Below the pieces are notes generated by a model. The model had not been told where the DNA came from and did no database searches. It saw only the letters and a program-made list of their open reading frames with translations. Position numbers and translations under genes: made by a program. A DNA stretch of 43,005 nucleotides. Origin: an uncultured bacterium. GTDB lineage: Bacteria; Desulfobacterota; Binatia; HRBIN30; CADEER01. Positions 19,235-27,992 of the stretch are shown piece by piece (position 1 is the first letter of the stretch; the number at the start of each line of letters is the position of its first letter). The DNA is taken from assembly GCA_902826395.1 (NCBI GenBank), contig CADEER010000002.1, positions 1-43,005 on the forward strand. The letters run 5' to 3'.

Positions 19235-19283
19235 GGGCGCGACCACGGGGATCCCAGCGGATGCCCTCGGTCGCGCCCTTTTT
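19235..19283 (+). terminator. Rho-independent terminator after the PII gene
   Basis: A 10-bp perfect stem, GGGCGCGACC (19235-19244) with GGTCGCGCCC (19269-19278), is followed at once by five T. It sits 18 bases after the PII stop and 127 bases before glnA. Confidence 0.85.
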
Positions 19284-19409
19284 CAGTTCCAACATAGAAG
19301 AATCAGTCAGGAAGCGTTGAAGATGGGCGGACGAATTTCTAGTCGCGTAGCCGGAGGTGCGACAACCGCGGCGCGCACGGGCAATGTCACAGAAGGGAGA
19401 ACCAACGGA

Positions 19410-20822
19410 ATGGATGGGAAGCAAGTACTGAAGCTCGCCAAGGACAAGAAGGCCGTGTGCGTCGACGTACGGTTTTGCGACTTCTTCGGATCTTGGCAGC
19501 ACTTCACCGTACCAATGACGGAGATGAGCGAAGACGTTTTCAGCGAGGGCTTCGGCTTCGACGGCTCCTCGATTCGCGGATGGCAGGCGATCAACGCCTC
19601 GGACATGCTGGTAGTCCCGGATCCGACGACGGCCGTCATGGATCCGTTCACCCAGCACCCGACTTTGGTTTTGGTCGGCAACATCATCGACCCGATCACC
19701 AAGGAAGAGTACTCCCGTGATCCTCGCAACATTGCGATGAAGGCCGAGGCCTACCTGAAGTCGACCGGCATCGGCGACACCGCGTACTTCGGCCCCGAGC
19801 CGGAGTTCTTCGTCTTCGACGACGTTCGCTACGACTGCAACGAGCATTCGGCCTACTACCTTCTCGATTCGAACGAGGCGATCTGGAACAGCGGCCGCGA
19901 CGAGGAGCCCAACCTCGGCTACAAGATCCGACACAAAGAAGGTTACGTTCCCTGCCCTCCGTCGGACGCACAGCAGGACATCCGGCAGGAAATGGTGCTG
20001 ACCATGGAACAGGTCGGCATCCAAATCGAGCGTCAGCACCACGAGGTCGCGACCGCCGGGCAGGCCGAGATCGATATGCGGTTCGACTCGCTCGTGAAGA
20101 TGGGCGACAAGCTGAATTGGTACAAGTACATCGTCAAGAACGTCGCCCGTCGCCACGGCATGACTGCCACTTTCATGCCGAAGCCGATCTTCGGCGACAA
20201 CGGCAGCGGCATGCACTGCCACCAGAGCATCTGGAAGAGCAGTAAGCCGCTCTTCGCCGGCAAGGGCTACGCCGGCATGAGCGATATGGCGATGCACTAC
20301 ATCGCCGGCATTCTCAAGCACGCCACTGCGATCGCAGCGTTCACCAATCCGACGAACAACAGCTATCGGCGCCTGGTGCCGGGATTCGAGGCGCCGGTCA
20401 ACCTCGCGTACTCGAGCCGCAATCGCTCTGCCTCAGTGCGCATTCCGATGTACTCGGAAAGCCCCAAGGCGAAACGCATCGAGGTTCGTTTCCCCGATCC
20501 TTCCGCCAACGGATATCTGGCGTTCTCCGCAATGTTGATGGCGGGCTTGGACGGCATCCAGAACAAGCTTGATCCGGGAGATCCGCTCGACAAGAACATC
20601 TACTCGCTCACTCCGGAGGAGCTGGCGCATGTTCCCAGCATGCCGGGCTCACTCGAGGAAGCGCTCGGCGCTCTTCAGGACGATCACGAGTTCCTTCTCA
20701 AGGGCGACGTCTTCACCAAGGACGTGATCGATACGTGGATCGAGTACAAGATGGAGAACGAGATCAGCGCGCAACGTCTGCGTCCGCACCCGTACGAGTT
20801 CTTCCTCTACTACGACTGCTGA
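19410..20822 (+). CDS. glnA: Glutamine synthetase type I (beta)
   Basis: A 470-residue enzyme making glutamine from glutamate, ammonia and ATP; a dodecamer in the cytoplasm. The ATG at 19410 (purine-rich AGAAGGGAG upstream) gives the standard start; the in-frame TTG at 19317 would add 31 unconserved residues. Signatures include [53 protein letters not shown] and [11 protein letters not shown]. Tyr398, in [10 protein letters not shown], matches the adenylylation site (Tyr397 in E. coli), so regulation by GlnE is expected. It is separated from the PII gene by a strong terminator, so it may have its own promoter, which I did not find. Confidence 0.97.
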   Translation: MDGKQVLKLAKDKKAVCVDVRFCDFFGSWQHFTVPMTEMSEDVFSEGFGFDGSSIRGWQAINASDMLVVPDPTTAVMDPFTQHPTLVLVGNIIDPITKEEYSRDPRNIAMKAEAYLKSTGIGDTAYFGPEPEFFVFDDVRYDCNEHSAYYLLDSNEAIWNSGRDEEPNLGYKIRHKEGYVPCPPSDAQQDIRQEMVLTMEQVGIQIERQHHEVATAGQAEIDMRFDSLVKMGDKLNWYKYIVKNVARRHGMTATFMPKPIFGDNGSGMHCHQSIWKSSKPLFAGKGYAGMSDMAMHYIAGILKHATAIAAFTNPTNNSYRRLVPGFEAPVNLAYSSRNRSASVRIPMYSESPKAKRIEVRFPDPSANGYLAFSAMLMAGLDGIQNKLDPGDPLDKNIYSLTPEELAHVPSMPGSLEEALGALQDDHEFLLKGDVFTKDVIDTWIEYKMENEISAQRLRPHPYEFFLYYDC

Positions 20823-20845
20823 CCGAGCAGCCTCTCGCGGTGCTT

Positions 20846-20889
20846 ACGAAGCCGGCGCTCCTTCAGGGGCGTCGGCTTCGTTCGTTTCG
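20846..20889 (+). terminator. Long hairpin terminator between convergent glnA and lspA
   Basis: A near-perfect 16-bp stem (arms 20846-20861 and 20866-20881, two G-T wobbles) closed by a TTCA tetraloop, followed by TCGTTTC on the plus strand. It lies 24 bases after the glnA stop and 41 bases from the lspA stop, so it may work in both directions. The T tract is weak. Confidence 0.65.
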
Positions 20890-20922
20890 GGGTCTTTGCC
20901 GCCGATCCAGCGGCATACAACG

Positions 20923-21405
20923 TCAGCTCGGTTCGTCGGCAAAGAACAGGGAGTGCACAATCAGAATCGCGACTCCCACCGAGATGAACGAATCGGCAAC
21001 ATTGAACGAAGGCCAGTGGTACGCACCCCAGTACACGTCTAGAAAGTCCGTTACCTGGCCCAGGGATGCCCGATCGATGAAGTTGCCGATTGCCCCGCCG
21101 AGCACACCAGCCACCGCGAAGAGCAACACCTTCTGATGCGGGTGAATCTCACGCAGGAAATAGAACAGTGCCGCAACCGCCACCACGGTCATCACGAGAA
21201 AGAACGGCAGCCGGAAAGACTCGTTGCTGCTCGCCAGGAGATTGAATGCCCCCCCTGGATTGCGGACGTGCGTCAGATTGAACAAGGACGGGATCACTTC
21301 GACGGTCGCGTGAAGCGGGATCGCATCGCGAATCAACACCTTCGTAAGCTGGTCTGCGGCGACCACGGCCACGACGACCACCGCGACAAACGGCCATTTC
21401 GTCAT
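20923..21405 (-). CDS. lspA: Lipoprotein signal peptidase (signal peptidase II)
   Basis: A 160-residue inner-membrane aspartyl protease that cuts prolipoproteins before the lipid-modified Cys. Four hydrophobic segments are seen. The two catalytic Asp are Asp111 (GNFIDR) and Asp138 (FNVADS), and the conserved VRNPGGAF stretch is present. Its ATG overlaps the ileS stop by 4 bases (ATGA), so the two genes are translationally coupled, a widespread ileS-lspA pair. Confidence 0.97.
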   Translation of the reverse strand: MTKWPFVAVVVVAVVAADQLTKVLIRDAIPLHATVEVIPSLFNLTHVRNPGGAFNLLASSNESFRLPFFLVMTVVAVAALFYFLREIHPHQKVLLFAVAGVLGGAIGNFIDRASLGQVTDFLDVYWGAYHWPSFNVADSFISVGVAILIVHSLFFADEPS

Positions 21406-24212
21406 TGCCGCGATTCGCCTGCCCCTTCGTTCTCAGCGAGCACGTCGACGCATCGATCACAGATCTCCGGATGGCGCGCATCCGCGCCGACCGCTTCCGA
21501 GAAGTTCCAACAGCGGGCACATTTCGCCCCGCGCGCCGACTCGATCACAACTTCCGGTGAGCCGCCGTCGCCGCGTTGAAGATCAACTTGGGAGACGATG
21601 AACAGGCTCGGCAAATCAAGCCGGCGCGCTGCCAGGAGATCATAGGAAGCTTCGCCCGCTCGCAGCACCACGCGCGCGTCGAGCGGATGGCCGATGTCGC
21701 CGGATTTTCGCGCCTCCTCGAGTGCCTTCATTACGGTCGAACGGATTGCGAGCAACTTCTCCCAATCGCGCATCAAATCGTCGCTCGCCGCCACCTCTCG
21801 CGTCGGCAAGCCCGCTTCGAAGACCGTCGCGGCCCGAGTTCCCGGCAGGTACGCCCAGATTTCATCCGCCGTGAAAGAAAGGATCGGCGCGATGAGGCGC
21901 GTCAGCATGTCGACCAGATTCCAACAGACCGTTTGCGCAGCACGGCGGTCGACGCCGCGCGCCGACGAGCAATAGAGGCGATCCTTGGCGATATCGAGAT
22001 AGAGCGAACTGAGATCGACGGCGCAAAAGGACACGACTGCCTGGATAATCTGATGAAAAGCGAACGCGTCGTAGGCGGCGAGCGATCGCTGCAATACGAG
22101 TCGTCCCCGTTCGAGGATCCAGCGATCCATCTCGGGCATGTCTCCTATCGCCACTGCATCCGTTCGTGGATCGAAGCCGTCGATGTTGCCAAGCAGGAAT
22201 CGGCACGTGTTGCGGATGCGCCGGTAGGTCTCGAGCAACGGTTTGACCAGATCCTGCGAGAAAGCCGTGTCGTTCGTGAAATCGACGGATGCGAACAAGA
22301 GCCGCAGAACGTCGGCTCCGTATTTGGCGACGATCTCCTCTGGCGCAATCGCGTTTCCGAGCGACTTCGACATCTTCTTCTTGCCGGCATCGAGAATGAG
22401 ACCGTGCGTCAAGACACTGCGGTAGGGAGCCATGCCACGCGTCGCCGCCGCGGTGATGAGAGACACCTGGAACCAACCCCGATGCTGATCGACCGCTTCG
22501 ACATAGAGGTCAGCGGGGACACCCAACCCACGCGGTTCCAGCACGGCTTCATGCGAGCAGCCGGAATCGAACCAGACATCGAGGATGTTCTCGTCTTGGG
22601 TAAACGTGGTACCACCACAGGAGCAGCGATAACCGGGCGGAAGCAGCTCACTCGCGCTCGATTCGTACCATGCATCGGAACCACGTTCGGCGAAGATCTT
22701 CTCGACTCGCTCCACGACGATCGGGTCGGCGTGATGTACTCCGCACGCGTCACAGCGAAAGGCGGGGATCGGCACCCCCCAGACACGCTGGCGCGAGAGA
22801 CACCAATCAGGGCGCGTCTCCATCATGTGATAGATGCGATCGCGGCCCCACTTCGGAACCCAACGGACCTTGTCGATCTCGCGCAATGCCACGCCGCGCA
22901 GGTCAGCCTGGTCGACCCGCAGAAACCACTGCTCTGTGGCGCGAAAGATCAACGGGTTCTTGCAACGCCAGCAGTGCGGATACTGATGCGAGAAGCTCTC
23001 GCCGTGCAGAAGAGCCTCGCGGTCGCGCAGGCGGTCAACGATCTCGTCGTTGGTCTCGAGAACTTTGCGACCCACATACTCGCCGGCCTCCGGCGTGAAC
23101 CGACCGCGCGCATCTACAGGCGTCAATACTTCGAGCCCGTACTGTTGCCCGACCTGAAAATCGTCGTAGCCGTGCCCCGGTGCCGTGTGTACGCACCCCG
23201 TACCGACTTCAGCAGTGACGTGGCTACCGAAGATCAGTTTCGCGGGGCGATCGATGAAGGGATGCTGAAACACGTCGAGCCCGTCGAGAGCCGCGAGATC
23301 GACCGGCACCATGCGAACGCCGGACGCTTCGATACCCGCAGCAGCGAGAACCGATTCTGCTAGACGGCGCGCCACCAGCAGATACTCATCACCGACCTTC
23401 AAAGCGACGTAATCCAGGTGAGGGTTCAGGCAGATCGCCAGGTTGGCCGGTAGCGTCCACGGCGTCGTCGTCCAGATCACTGCTGAGAGGGCTTGATGCG
23501 CGGCCGCGAGCTCATCGCGATCTTCCTCGTTGCGCGCCATCGCCGCAGCCAGCTCGGCTGTGCCACGAAACCGGAAGCGAACGTAGATCGACGGCGAGAC
23601 GTGCTCAGCGTACTCCACCTCGGCCTCGGCCAGAGCCGTGCCGCAGGTCGAACACCAGTGAACGGGACGCAAGCCTCGATAGATGTAGTCGCCCTCGACG
23701 AGTCGGCGGAAGGTGCGAACGATGCCCGCTTCATATTCCGGCGACATGGTCAGATAAGGGTTCTGCCAATCGCCGATGACGCCGAGACGCTGGAACTGCT
23801 CGCGTTGCACGTCGACGTACTTTTCGGCGAACTCGCGGCACTGTCGCCGGATCTCGAGCTGCGTCATCTCGCGAGCCTTGCTGCCCAGCTTGCGCAGTAC
23901 CTGATGCTCAATGGGCATTCCGTGGCAGTCCCATCCCGGTACATACGGCGCACGCCGTCCTGCCATCAGATGGCGCTTGACGATGACATCCTTGATGATC
24001 TTGTTCAGCGCCGTGCCCAGGTGAACGTCGCCGTTCGCATAGGGTGGCCCGTCGTGCAGGACGTAGGGCTCGCCGCCGGTATTCTGCTCGAGCAACCGGC
24101 TATAGAGGCCTTCCTCGCGCCACCGCTGCACGACGCCCGGCTCACGCTGAGCCAGATTGGCGCGCATCGGAAATTCCGTATTCGGGAGGTTCAGTGTGTC
24201 CTTGTAATCCAT
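21402..24212 (-). CDS. ileS: Isoleucyl-tRNA synthetase
   Basis: A 936-residue class I aminoacyl-tRNA synthetase. The HIGH-type motif is HLGT at 64-67, within DGPPYANGDVHLGTALNK. The KMSKS loop lies at 613-617 (GKKKMSKSLGN). The CP1 editing domain lies between them (GTGCVHTAPGHGYDD). The C-terminus carries the zinc-binding pairs CARC and CDRC near 895-920, as in the bacterial IleS1 type. The length is that of E. coli IleS. No T-box leader is visible upstream. Confidence 0.97.
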   Translation of the reverse strand: MDYKDTLNLPNTEFPMRANLAQREPGVVQRWREEGLYSRLLEQNTGGEPYVLHDGPPYANGDVHLGTALNKIIKDVIVKRHLMAGRRAPYVPGWDCHGMPIEHQVLRKLGSKAREMTQLEIRRQCREFAEKYVDVQREQFQRLGVIGDWQNPYLTMSPEYEAGIVRTFRRLVEGDYIYRGLRPVHWCSTCGTALAEAEVEYAEHVSPSIYVRFRFRGTAELAAAMARNEEDRDELAAAHQALSAVIWTTTPWTLPANLAICLNPHLDYVALKVGDEYLLVARRLAESVLAAAGIEASGVRMVPVDLAALDGLDVFQHPFIDRPAKLIFGSHVTAEVGTGCVHTAPGHGYDDFQVGQQYGLEVLTPVDARGRFTPEAGEYVGRKVLETNDEIVDRLRDREALLHGESFSHQYPHCWRCKNPLIFRATEQWFLRVDQADLRGVALREIDKVRWVPKWGRDRIYHMMETRPDWCLSRQRVWGVPIPAFRCDACGVHHADPIVVERVEKIFAERGSDAWYESSASELLPPGYRCSCGGTTFTQDENILDVWFDSGCSHEAVLEPRGLGVPADLYVEAVDQHRGWFQVSLITAAATRGMAPYRSVLTHGLILDAGKKKMSKSLGNAIAPEEIVAKYGADVLRLLFASVDFTNDTAFSQDLVKPLLETYRRIRNTCRFLLGNIDGFDPRTDAVAIGDMPEMDRWILERGRLVLQRSLAAYDAFAFHQIIQAVVSFCAVDLSSLYLDIAKDRLYCSSARGVDRRAAQTVCWNLVDMLTRLIAPILSFTADEIWAYLPGTRAATVFEAGLPTREVAASDDLMRDWEKLLAIRSTVMKALEEARKSGDIGHPLDARVVLRAGEASYDLLAARRLDLPSLFIVSQVDLQRGDGGSPEVVIESARGAKCARCWNFSEAVGADARHPEICDRCVDVLAENEGAGESRQ

Positions 24213-24363
24213 CCGCCTGGCCTAGCTCCCGAGTCGGTACTGCGCCGCAGCCCACGAAACGGGAGGGGAATCGAGCACGCCGCCAAGGCGCACCCGCGCG
24301 CCCGCGTTTCTTACCAGCCGCTCATGGGCACTTCAATTCGGCCTGACACTCTCTCCACTCCCG

Positions 24364-24392
24364 TTGGCACGTCAAAGCGTTTGCTCTACTAT
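24364..24392 (+). promoter_or_regulatory. Sigma-70-type promoter for the 24414 gene and pgeF
   Basis: TTGGCA (24364-24369), a 17-base spacer and TACTAT (24387-24392). The predicted start near 24399 would leave a short leader carrying CAGGAG before the ATG at 24414. Confidence 0.6.
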
Positions 24393-24413
24393 CGCCCATC
24401 CAGGAGCCTCGTA

Positions 24414-24641
24414 ATGGCAAAGCGAATGGTGTCGAACTTCTCGCGGGCAGGGTACCCGAGCTACCAGATCGTCGACGACGACGACCAAGCCAAGCCCTGC
24501 GTGCTCGGCGTTCCATGGGTCAATCCGGACACACTGCGCACCCTCAAGCGACATGGGGGCACCCGCACGGGACCAAAGGGGGAGCCGTTCGAGGGCATCG
24601 CCCCGGCGGACCGCGACACCGGTGCCAAGCCGCAGCGCTGA
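24414..24641 (+). CDS. Small hypothetical protein, 75 residues
   Basis: The ATG at 24414 has AGGAG 8 bases upstream and a good promoter just before it, so this short gene is likely real. It encodes a soluble, charged protein with SYQIVDDDDQAK near the middle, VPWVNPDTLRTLKRHGG after it and a Lys/Pro-rich end. No membrane helix, cysteine pair or known motif is seen beyond a single Cys. It overlaps the start of the PgeF-family gene, which suggests coupling. I do not recognise the family. Confidence 0.6.
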   Translation: MAKRMVSNFSRAGYPSYQIVDDDDQAKPCVLGVPWVNPDTLRTLKRHGGTRTGPKGEPFEGIAPADRDTGAKPQR

Positions 24642-25428
24642 ATCGCTCGAGCCGAGCGTCTCGCCGCTCGACGCACCGCCGCGCGAGACGGTCGCCGCGT
24701 GGAGCTCGATCGACGGCCTGGTGCACGCGTTTTTCGGTCGCAACGGGGGGCAAAGCGGCGAGCCTTGGGATTCCCTGAATCTCTCCGAGAGCGTCGGCGA
24801 CTCACCCGCCGCCGTAGGACGCAATTGGACTCGGGTCGCGAGATCGATCGGCACCCTCGAGGTCGCGCGCATGACACAGGTGCATGGCAACCAAGTCGCC
24901 GAGGTCGCTAAACATCGCCTCTATCCGGGAGAGTGCGACGGTCTGATGACCCGAGAGACGGGCATCGCCCTGAGCGTCATGACCGCCGATTGTGTGCCGA
25001 TCTTGATGGTGGCCCCGGCACACCGGGCCGTGATGGCCTTACACGCCGGCTGGCGGGGAACCGTCGCCGGCATTGCAGCTTCCGGTCTGCAGTCCGCCAG
25101 AAGTTCGTTCGGGATCGATGCGGCGGAATGGCAAGTCGCCTTGGGACCTTCGATTGGCGGCTGTTGTTATGAGGTGAGCTCGGAGATCGCCGACGATCTG
25201 CAGCAACGCTGGGGGACCATGCCTGAGGCCTGGCAGCCGTCCGGGCGCCGCGGCCAGCTCGATTTGCGGCGGGCCAACGAACAGATCTTGATCCGCAGCG
25301 GGGTCCCGCACGAGGCAGTCAGCTTTATTGGGCCTTGCACGGCATGTGCGCATCGGCAGTACTTTTCGCACCGCCAATCTGGCGGAGTCACCGGCCGGCA
25401 AGCGTCTTTGATCGGGTTCCGGCGTTAA
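24622..25428 (+). CDS. pgeF: PgeF/YfiH (LACC1) family purine nucleoside phosphorylase-like protein
   Basis: About 268 residues from the GTG at 24622; an ATG at 24553 would add 23 Arg-rich residues. Neither start has a clear ribosome-binding site, so the 5' end is uncertain. The family binds zinc through one Cys and two His and acts on purine nucleosides; PgeF is also linked to peptidoglycan fidelity. Conserved segments are QVHGN, TADCVPIL, HAGWRGTVAGI, LGPSIGGCCYEV and the end FSHRQSGGVTGRQASLIG. It overlaps the small gene before it. Confidence 0.88.
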   Translation: MPSRSAESLEPSVSPLDAPPRETVAAWSSIDGLVHAFFGRNGGQSGEPWDSLNLSESVGDSPAAVGRNWTRVARSIGTLEVARMTQVHGNQVAEVAKHRLYPGECDGLMTRETGIALSVMTADCVPILMVAPAHRAVMALHAGWRGTVAGIAASGLQSARSSFGIDAAEWQVALGPSIGGCCYEVSSEIADDLQQRWGTMPEAWQPSGRRGQLDLRRANEQILIRSGVPHEAVSFIGPCTACAHRQYFSHRQSGGVTGRQASLIGFRR

Positions 25429-25435
25429 TTCGCCG

Positions 25436-25464
25436 TTGTCACGCCTCGAGACCAGGGGTAAAGT
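25436..25464 (+). promoter_or_regulatory. Sigma-70-type promoter for the small exported protein
   Basis: TTGTCA (25436-25441) and TAAAGT (25459-25464) are spaced by 17 bases. The predicted start is about 65 bases before the ATG at 25538. Confidence 0.5.
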
Positions 25465-25537
25465 CTGGTGTCGAGAAGCTATGAAACCGCGTCTTCCCTC
25501 ACGTAGAGGAATGAATCGCAGATCAGGAGATGGCAGG

Positions 25538-25825
25538 ATGAAGAAGCTGATTGCGGCAGGTCTCATTGCTGGCAGCCTTTGCATGGGCGTGCCGGCGTCG
25601 GCGCATGAGCCGGCGGTGAACGACACCTACGATGACGGCGTCATGCATCCGCTCCGGTTGGCTTATTATCTGGCCCATCCGATCGGCTTCACGGCGGAGT
25701 GGCTCATCGGTAGGCCCTTCCAGTACGTGATCTCGCGCGAAGGGCTGCGCAACGTATTCGGCTGGCGTCCAATCGAAGAAGATGCCGCCTACCGCGGAGG
25801 CATCAGCACGACGGAAGGCATGTAG
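25538..25825 (+). CDS. Small exported protein of unknown function
   Basis: A 95-residue protein. The ATG at 25538 is chosen because it starts a textbook signal peptide (MKK, hydrophobic core, ASA-H cleavage near residue 24) and has AGGAG about 9 bases upstream. The mature part is about 70 residues, aromatic-rich, with HPLRLAYYLAHPIGFTAEWLI and FGWRPIEEDAAYRG. The amphipathic middle could touch a membrane. No cysteines remain in the mature part. It has its own promoter and is followed by a hairpin, so it may be a single-gene unit. Function unknown. Confidence 0.7.
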   Translation: MKKLIAAGLIAGSLCMGVPASAHEPAVNDTYDDGVMHPLRLAYYLAHPIGFTAEWLIGRPFQYVISREGLRNVFGWRPIEEDAAYRGGISTTEGM

Positions 25826-25849
25826 TCGGAGGGCTAGCGTCGCCTCCGA
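25826..25849. terminator. Hairpin between convergent genes
   Basis: TCGGAGG (25826-25832) pairs with CCTCCGA (25843-25849), directly after the stop of the plus-strand gene and 6 bases from the ddl stop. There is no T tract, so termination is only suggested by its position. Confidence 0.4.
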
Positions 25850-25854
25850 GCCGG

Positions 25855-26931
25855 TCACCCTCCCGGACGCAGTCGGTAACGCTCCAAGGCAAGCTCGATC
25901 AGCTCGGCGATCAGCGCTGTATATGGGAGACCCGAGATCTCCCACATTTTCGGATACATGCTGATCGACGTGAACCCGGGCAGCGTGTTCGGCTCGTTGA
26001 CGAAGACCTTGCCTGTGCCGCGCTCGACGAAGAAGTCGACCCGGGCCATCCCTTGGAGCTCGAGCACTCTGCAAACTCGCAGGGCCAACTCGCGAATGTG
26101 CTCGCGCATCGCGTCTTCCAGCGGCGCGGGAATCATCAACTGCGCCTTGCTTCTCGCGGAGTACTTGTCTGCGTACGAGTAGAACTCCTCTCCGGGGACG
26201 ATCTCTCCGGGTAAGGAGGCGCGCCGCTCCTCGTTCCCCAGAACGGCGCACTCGACTTCCCGCGCATCGACGGCCCGCTCGACGATGACTTTGCGATCGT
26301 AGAGGAGCGCCAGTTCGATCGCGGCGGCGAGGGAAGAGCGGTCGCGAACTTTCGTGATGCCGACGGATGATCCCAAATTCGCAGGTTTGACAAAAACGAC
26401 TTCGCCTAGCTCCTCAAGCCGCTCGATCACCGCCGTGGGCGCGGCTTTCCACTCGTCAGCGCGCAATACCTCGAACGGCACCACCGGGATACCGGCGTCC
26501 CGCATCAATCGCTTGTGGACGTCTTTGTCCATGCCGATCGCCGACCCGAGCACGCCCGCGCCGACGTAGGGAACATCCAGGACCTCAAACAAGCCCTGCA
26601 CGGTTCCGTCCTCGCCGAAGGGACCGTGGAGGACTGGAAAAATCACGTCCGCCTCAGTCACCGGCACTCCAGAAGTGGCATCGTGAAAACGACAAGTCCC
26701 ACCGGTGCCGCGGGCTGGGATCACCTCAGGCCCCTGTCCTGAGTGCACCGCCTCCGCAGCTGGGACCTCCTCTCTGCCCGTCCAATACCACCGACCTTCG
26801 CGGCTGATTCCGATCAAGAACGGCTCGTATCGCTCTCGATCGAGTTGATCGACAACCGATCGCGCCGAACGGACTGAAACTTCGTGTTCTCCTGAACGGC
26901 CCCCATACACCAGTCCGATTCGCTTCCTGCT
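25855..26931 (-). CDS. ddl: D-alanine--D-alanine ligase
   Basis: A 358-residue ATP-grasp enzyme that makes the D-Ala-D-Ala end of peptidoglycan precursors. I choose the GTG at 26931 because GGAGG lies 8 bases upstream; the ATG at 26955 would bury that site in the coding region. The start KRIGLVYGGRSGEHEVSVRS is typical. Other conserved parts are VLHGPFGEDGT, YVGAGVLGSAIGMDK, FVKPANLGSSVGI, ARVDFF and NEPNTLPGFTSISMYPKM. The YSYADKY region is that of D-Ala-D-Ala rather than D-Ala-D-Lac enzymes, as far as can be judged by eye. Confidence 0.95.
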   Translation of the reverse strand, partial: SRKRIGLVYGGRSGEHEVSVRSARSVVDQLDRERYEPFLIGISREGRWYWTGREEVPAAEAVHSGQGPEVIPARGTGGTCRFHDATSGVPVTEADVIFPVLHGPFGEDGTVQGLFEVLDVPYVGAGVLGSAIGMDKDVHKRLMRDAGIPVVPFEVLRADEWKAAPTAVIERLEELGEVVFVKPANLGSSVGITKVRDRSSLAAAIELALLYDRKVIVERAVDAREVECAVLGNEERRASLPGEIVPGEEFYSYADKYSARSKAQLMIPAPLEDAMREHIRELALRVCRVLELQGMARVDFFVERGTGKVFVNEPNTLPGFTSISMYPKMWEISGLPYTALIAELIELALERYRLRPGG

Positions 26932-27107
26932 CACGAAAAAGCCCTCCGTTTTCATGCGCTTCGCACGCCTCTATACACTACGTACGCGCCCCGGGCACGG
27001 TACGGGTATCCGCGCGTTCTACGCTCGTGAGAAAGGCAGCCTTGCATAGCTGATGTGACTGTGGCTTAAAGGCCAACATCATTAATCAGGACTTCCCGGA
27101 GCAACCA

Positions 27108-27284
27108 ATGCACCTCGCCATCGCTTCCAAAGACCACGCCGCCGGCCATCAGGCCGCGCGCAACTTCGCGTGGTGCTCGCCGGCGATGGCGCCGGGCGCT
27201 TTCCTCGTGCCGACTTCGACCTGCACGAAGAAGATCCGCCCGGTAGGGGCAGCCGGTGGTCCTTCCGAGGGAGGCAGCTTTTAA
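27108..27284 (+). CDS. Possible small protein, 58 residues, with its own terminator
   Basis: The ATG at 27108 has GGAG 6 bases upstream; the frame closes with TAA at 27282, 24 bases before a very strong terminator. Third codon positions are mostly G or C, as in the neighbouring genes. The peptide starts MHLAIASKDHAAGHQAARNF, has two Cys and a Gly/Ser-rich end, and shows no signal peptide or membrane helix. I do not recognise it. The alternative is that the terminator ends a small RNA covering this stretch. Confidence 0.45.
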   Translation: MHLAIASKDHAAGHQAARNFAWCSPAMAPGAFLVPTSTCTKKIRPVGAAGGPSEGGSF

Positions 27285-27308
27285 AGCACCTCTCCTTCTC
27301 GAGACGAG

Positions 27309-27345
27309 AAAGGGCCACCGGAGAAACCGGTGGCCCTTTTTTTTT
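27309..27345 (+). terminator. Strong Rho-independent terminator
   Basis: A perfect 13-bp stem (27309-27321 with 27327-27339), an AGAAA loop and a run of nine T (27337-27345). It is the strongest terminator in the window, and proves that something upstream on the plus strand is transcribed or was recently. Confidence 0.95.
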
Positions 27346-27435
27346 GGCGAAATGGCCGATGCCGGTAGTCGGATCGACGATCCCCGAGACGAAGATGTTC
27401 AGACGACTCAACAGCCAACAAAGCGGAGGAAAAAG

Positions 27436-27720
27436 ATGACACAGCTCGACGCCAGGGTAGTGGCAGACCGACTCAGAGAGGTCGTCGCCGACGAGCCGAA
27501 GGCATTCGCCTACGACATCGGCGTGAGCCTCTCGGCAATCTACAATTACATGAACGGCCGCATCCCCTCGACCGAGGTGCTCTACCGCATCTCGCGCTAC
27601 ACGGGACGCCCGATGGAATGGTTCCTCGACGGAGCCGAGGTGGCCGAGGCGAGTGCGGGCGACGTCCAAGCCAGACCGGCGCAGCAGGACGCTGTCAGTG
27701 GAGTGAGAGTGGCTGCGTAA
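27436..27720 (+). CDS. Small helix-turn-helix (XRE-like) DNA-binding protein
   Basis: A 94-residue protein. The ATG at 27436 has GGAGG 6 bases upstream. Residues about 10-60 fold like a lambda-repressor-type HTH: helices around VVADRLREVV and AFAYDIGVSLSAIYNYMNGR, then STEVLYRISRYTGRPMEWFL, which is the usual third and fourth helix of XRE domains. The rest is an Ala/Gln-rich tail. Probably a transcription regulator. Its targets are unknown; the small membrane protein 56 bases downstream may share its transcript. Confidence 0.75.
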   Translation: MTQLDARVVADRLREVVADEPKAFAYDIGVSLSAIYNYMNGRIPSTEVLYRISRYTGRPMEWFLDGAEVAEASAGDVQARPAQQDAVSGVRVAA

Positions 27721-27776
27721 TTCAGGGGAACACGATTTCGCCTCGCGTTCCTCAGTGGGAAAGATCGAGGTGAATC

Positions 27777-27986
27777 ATGTTCTTCTTGCAGGTCGTAGGA
27801 TCCATCTCTCAGGAAATTGCCAAGAGCATCCAGCCCGGAATGGCAGGCGCTGTTTATTGGGCGATCGTATTCGGCGCGACTTCGCTGGCCGTAACCATTT
27901 TGTATGAGAGCCTCGTCGGAGCAGAGGACCCGGGCTCTCTCGCCGAGGACTCCAACGAGGATCAGGTCCTGAAACAGGCTGCTTGA
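27777..27986 (+). CDS. Small single-helix membrane protein, 69 residues
   Basis: The ATG at 27777 has GAGGTG 4 bases upstream. Residues about 22-46 form a hydrophobic helix (AGAVYWAIVFGATSLAVTILY), followed by an acidic tail (LVGAEDPGSLAEDSNEDQ). The first 20 residues are mildly amphipathic. No known family is recognised. It follows the HTH gene and is closed by a GC-rich hairpin. Confidence 0.6.
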   Translation: MFFLQVVGSISQEIAKSIQPGMAGAVYWAIVFGATSLAVTILYESLVGAEDPGSLAEDSNEDQVLKQAA

Positions 27987-27992
27987 TCCTCC

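Noticed and set aside
21576-23363. A 595-codon frame on the plus strand.
   Set aside because: It is fully antisense to ileS, whose motifs are all intact.
24213-24360. A T-box or other leader upstream of ileS.
   Set aside because: No T-box sequence or specifier structure is visible; the -35/-10 match is poor.
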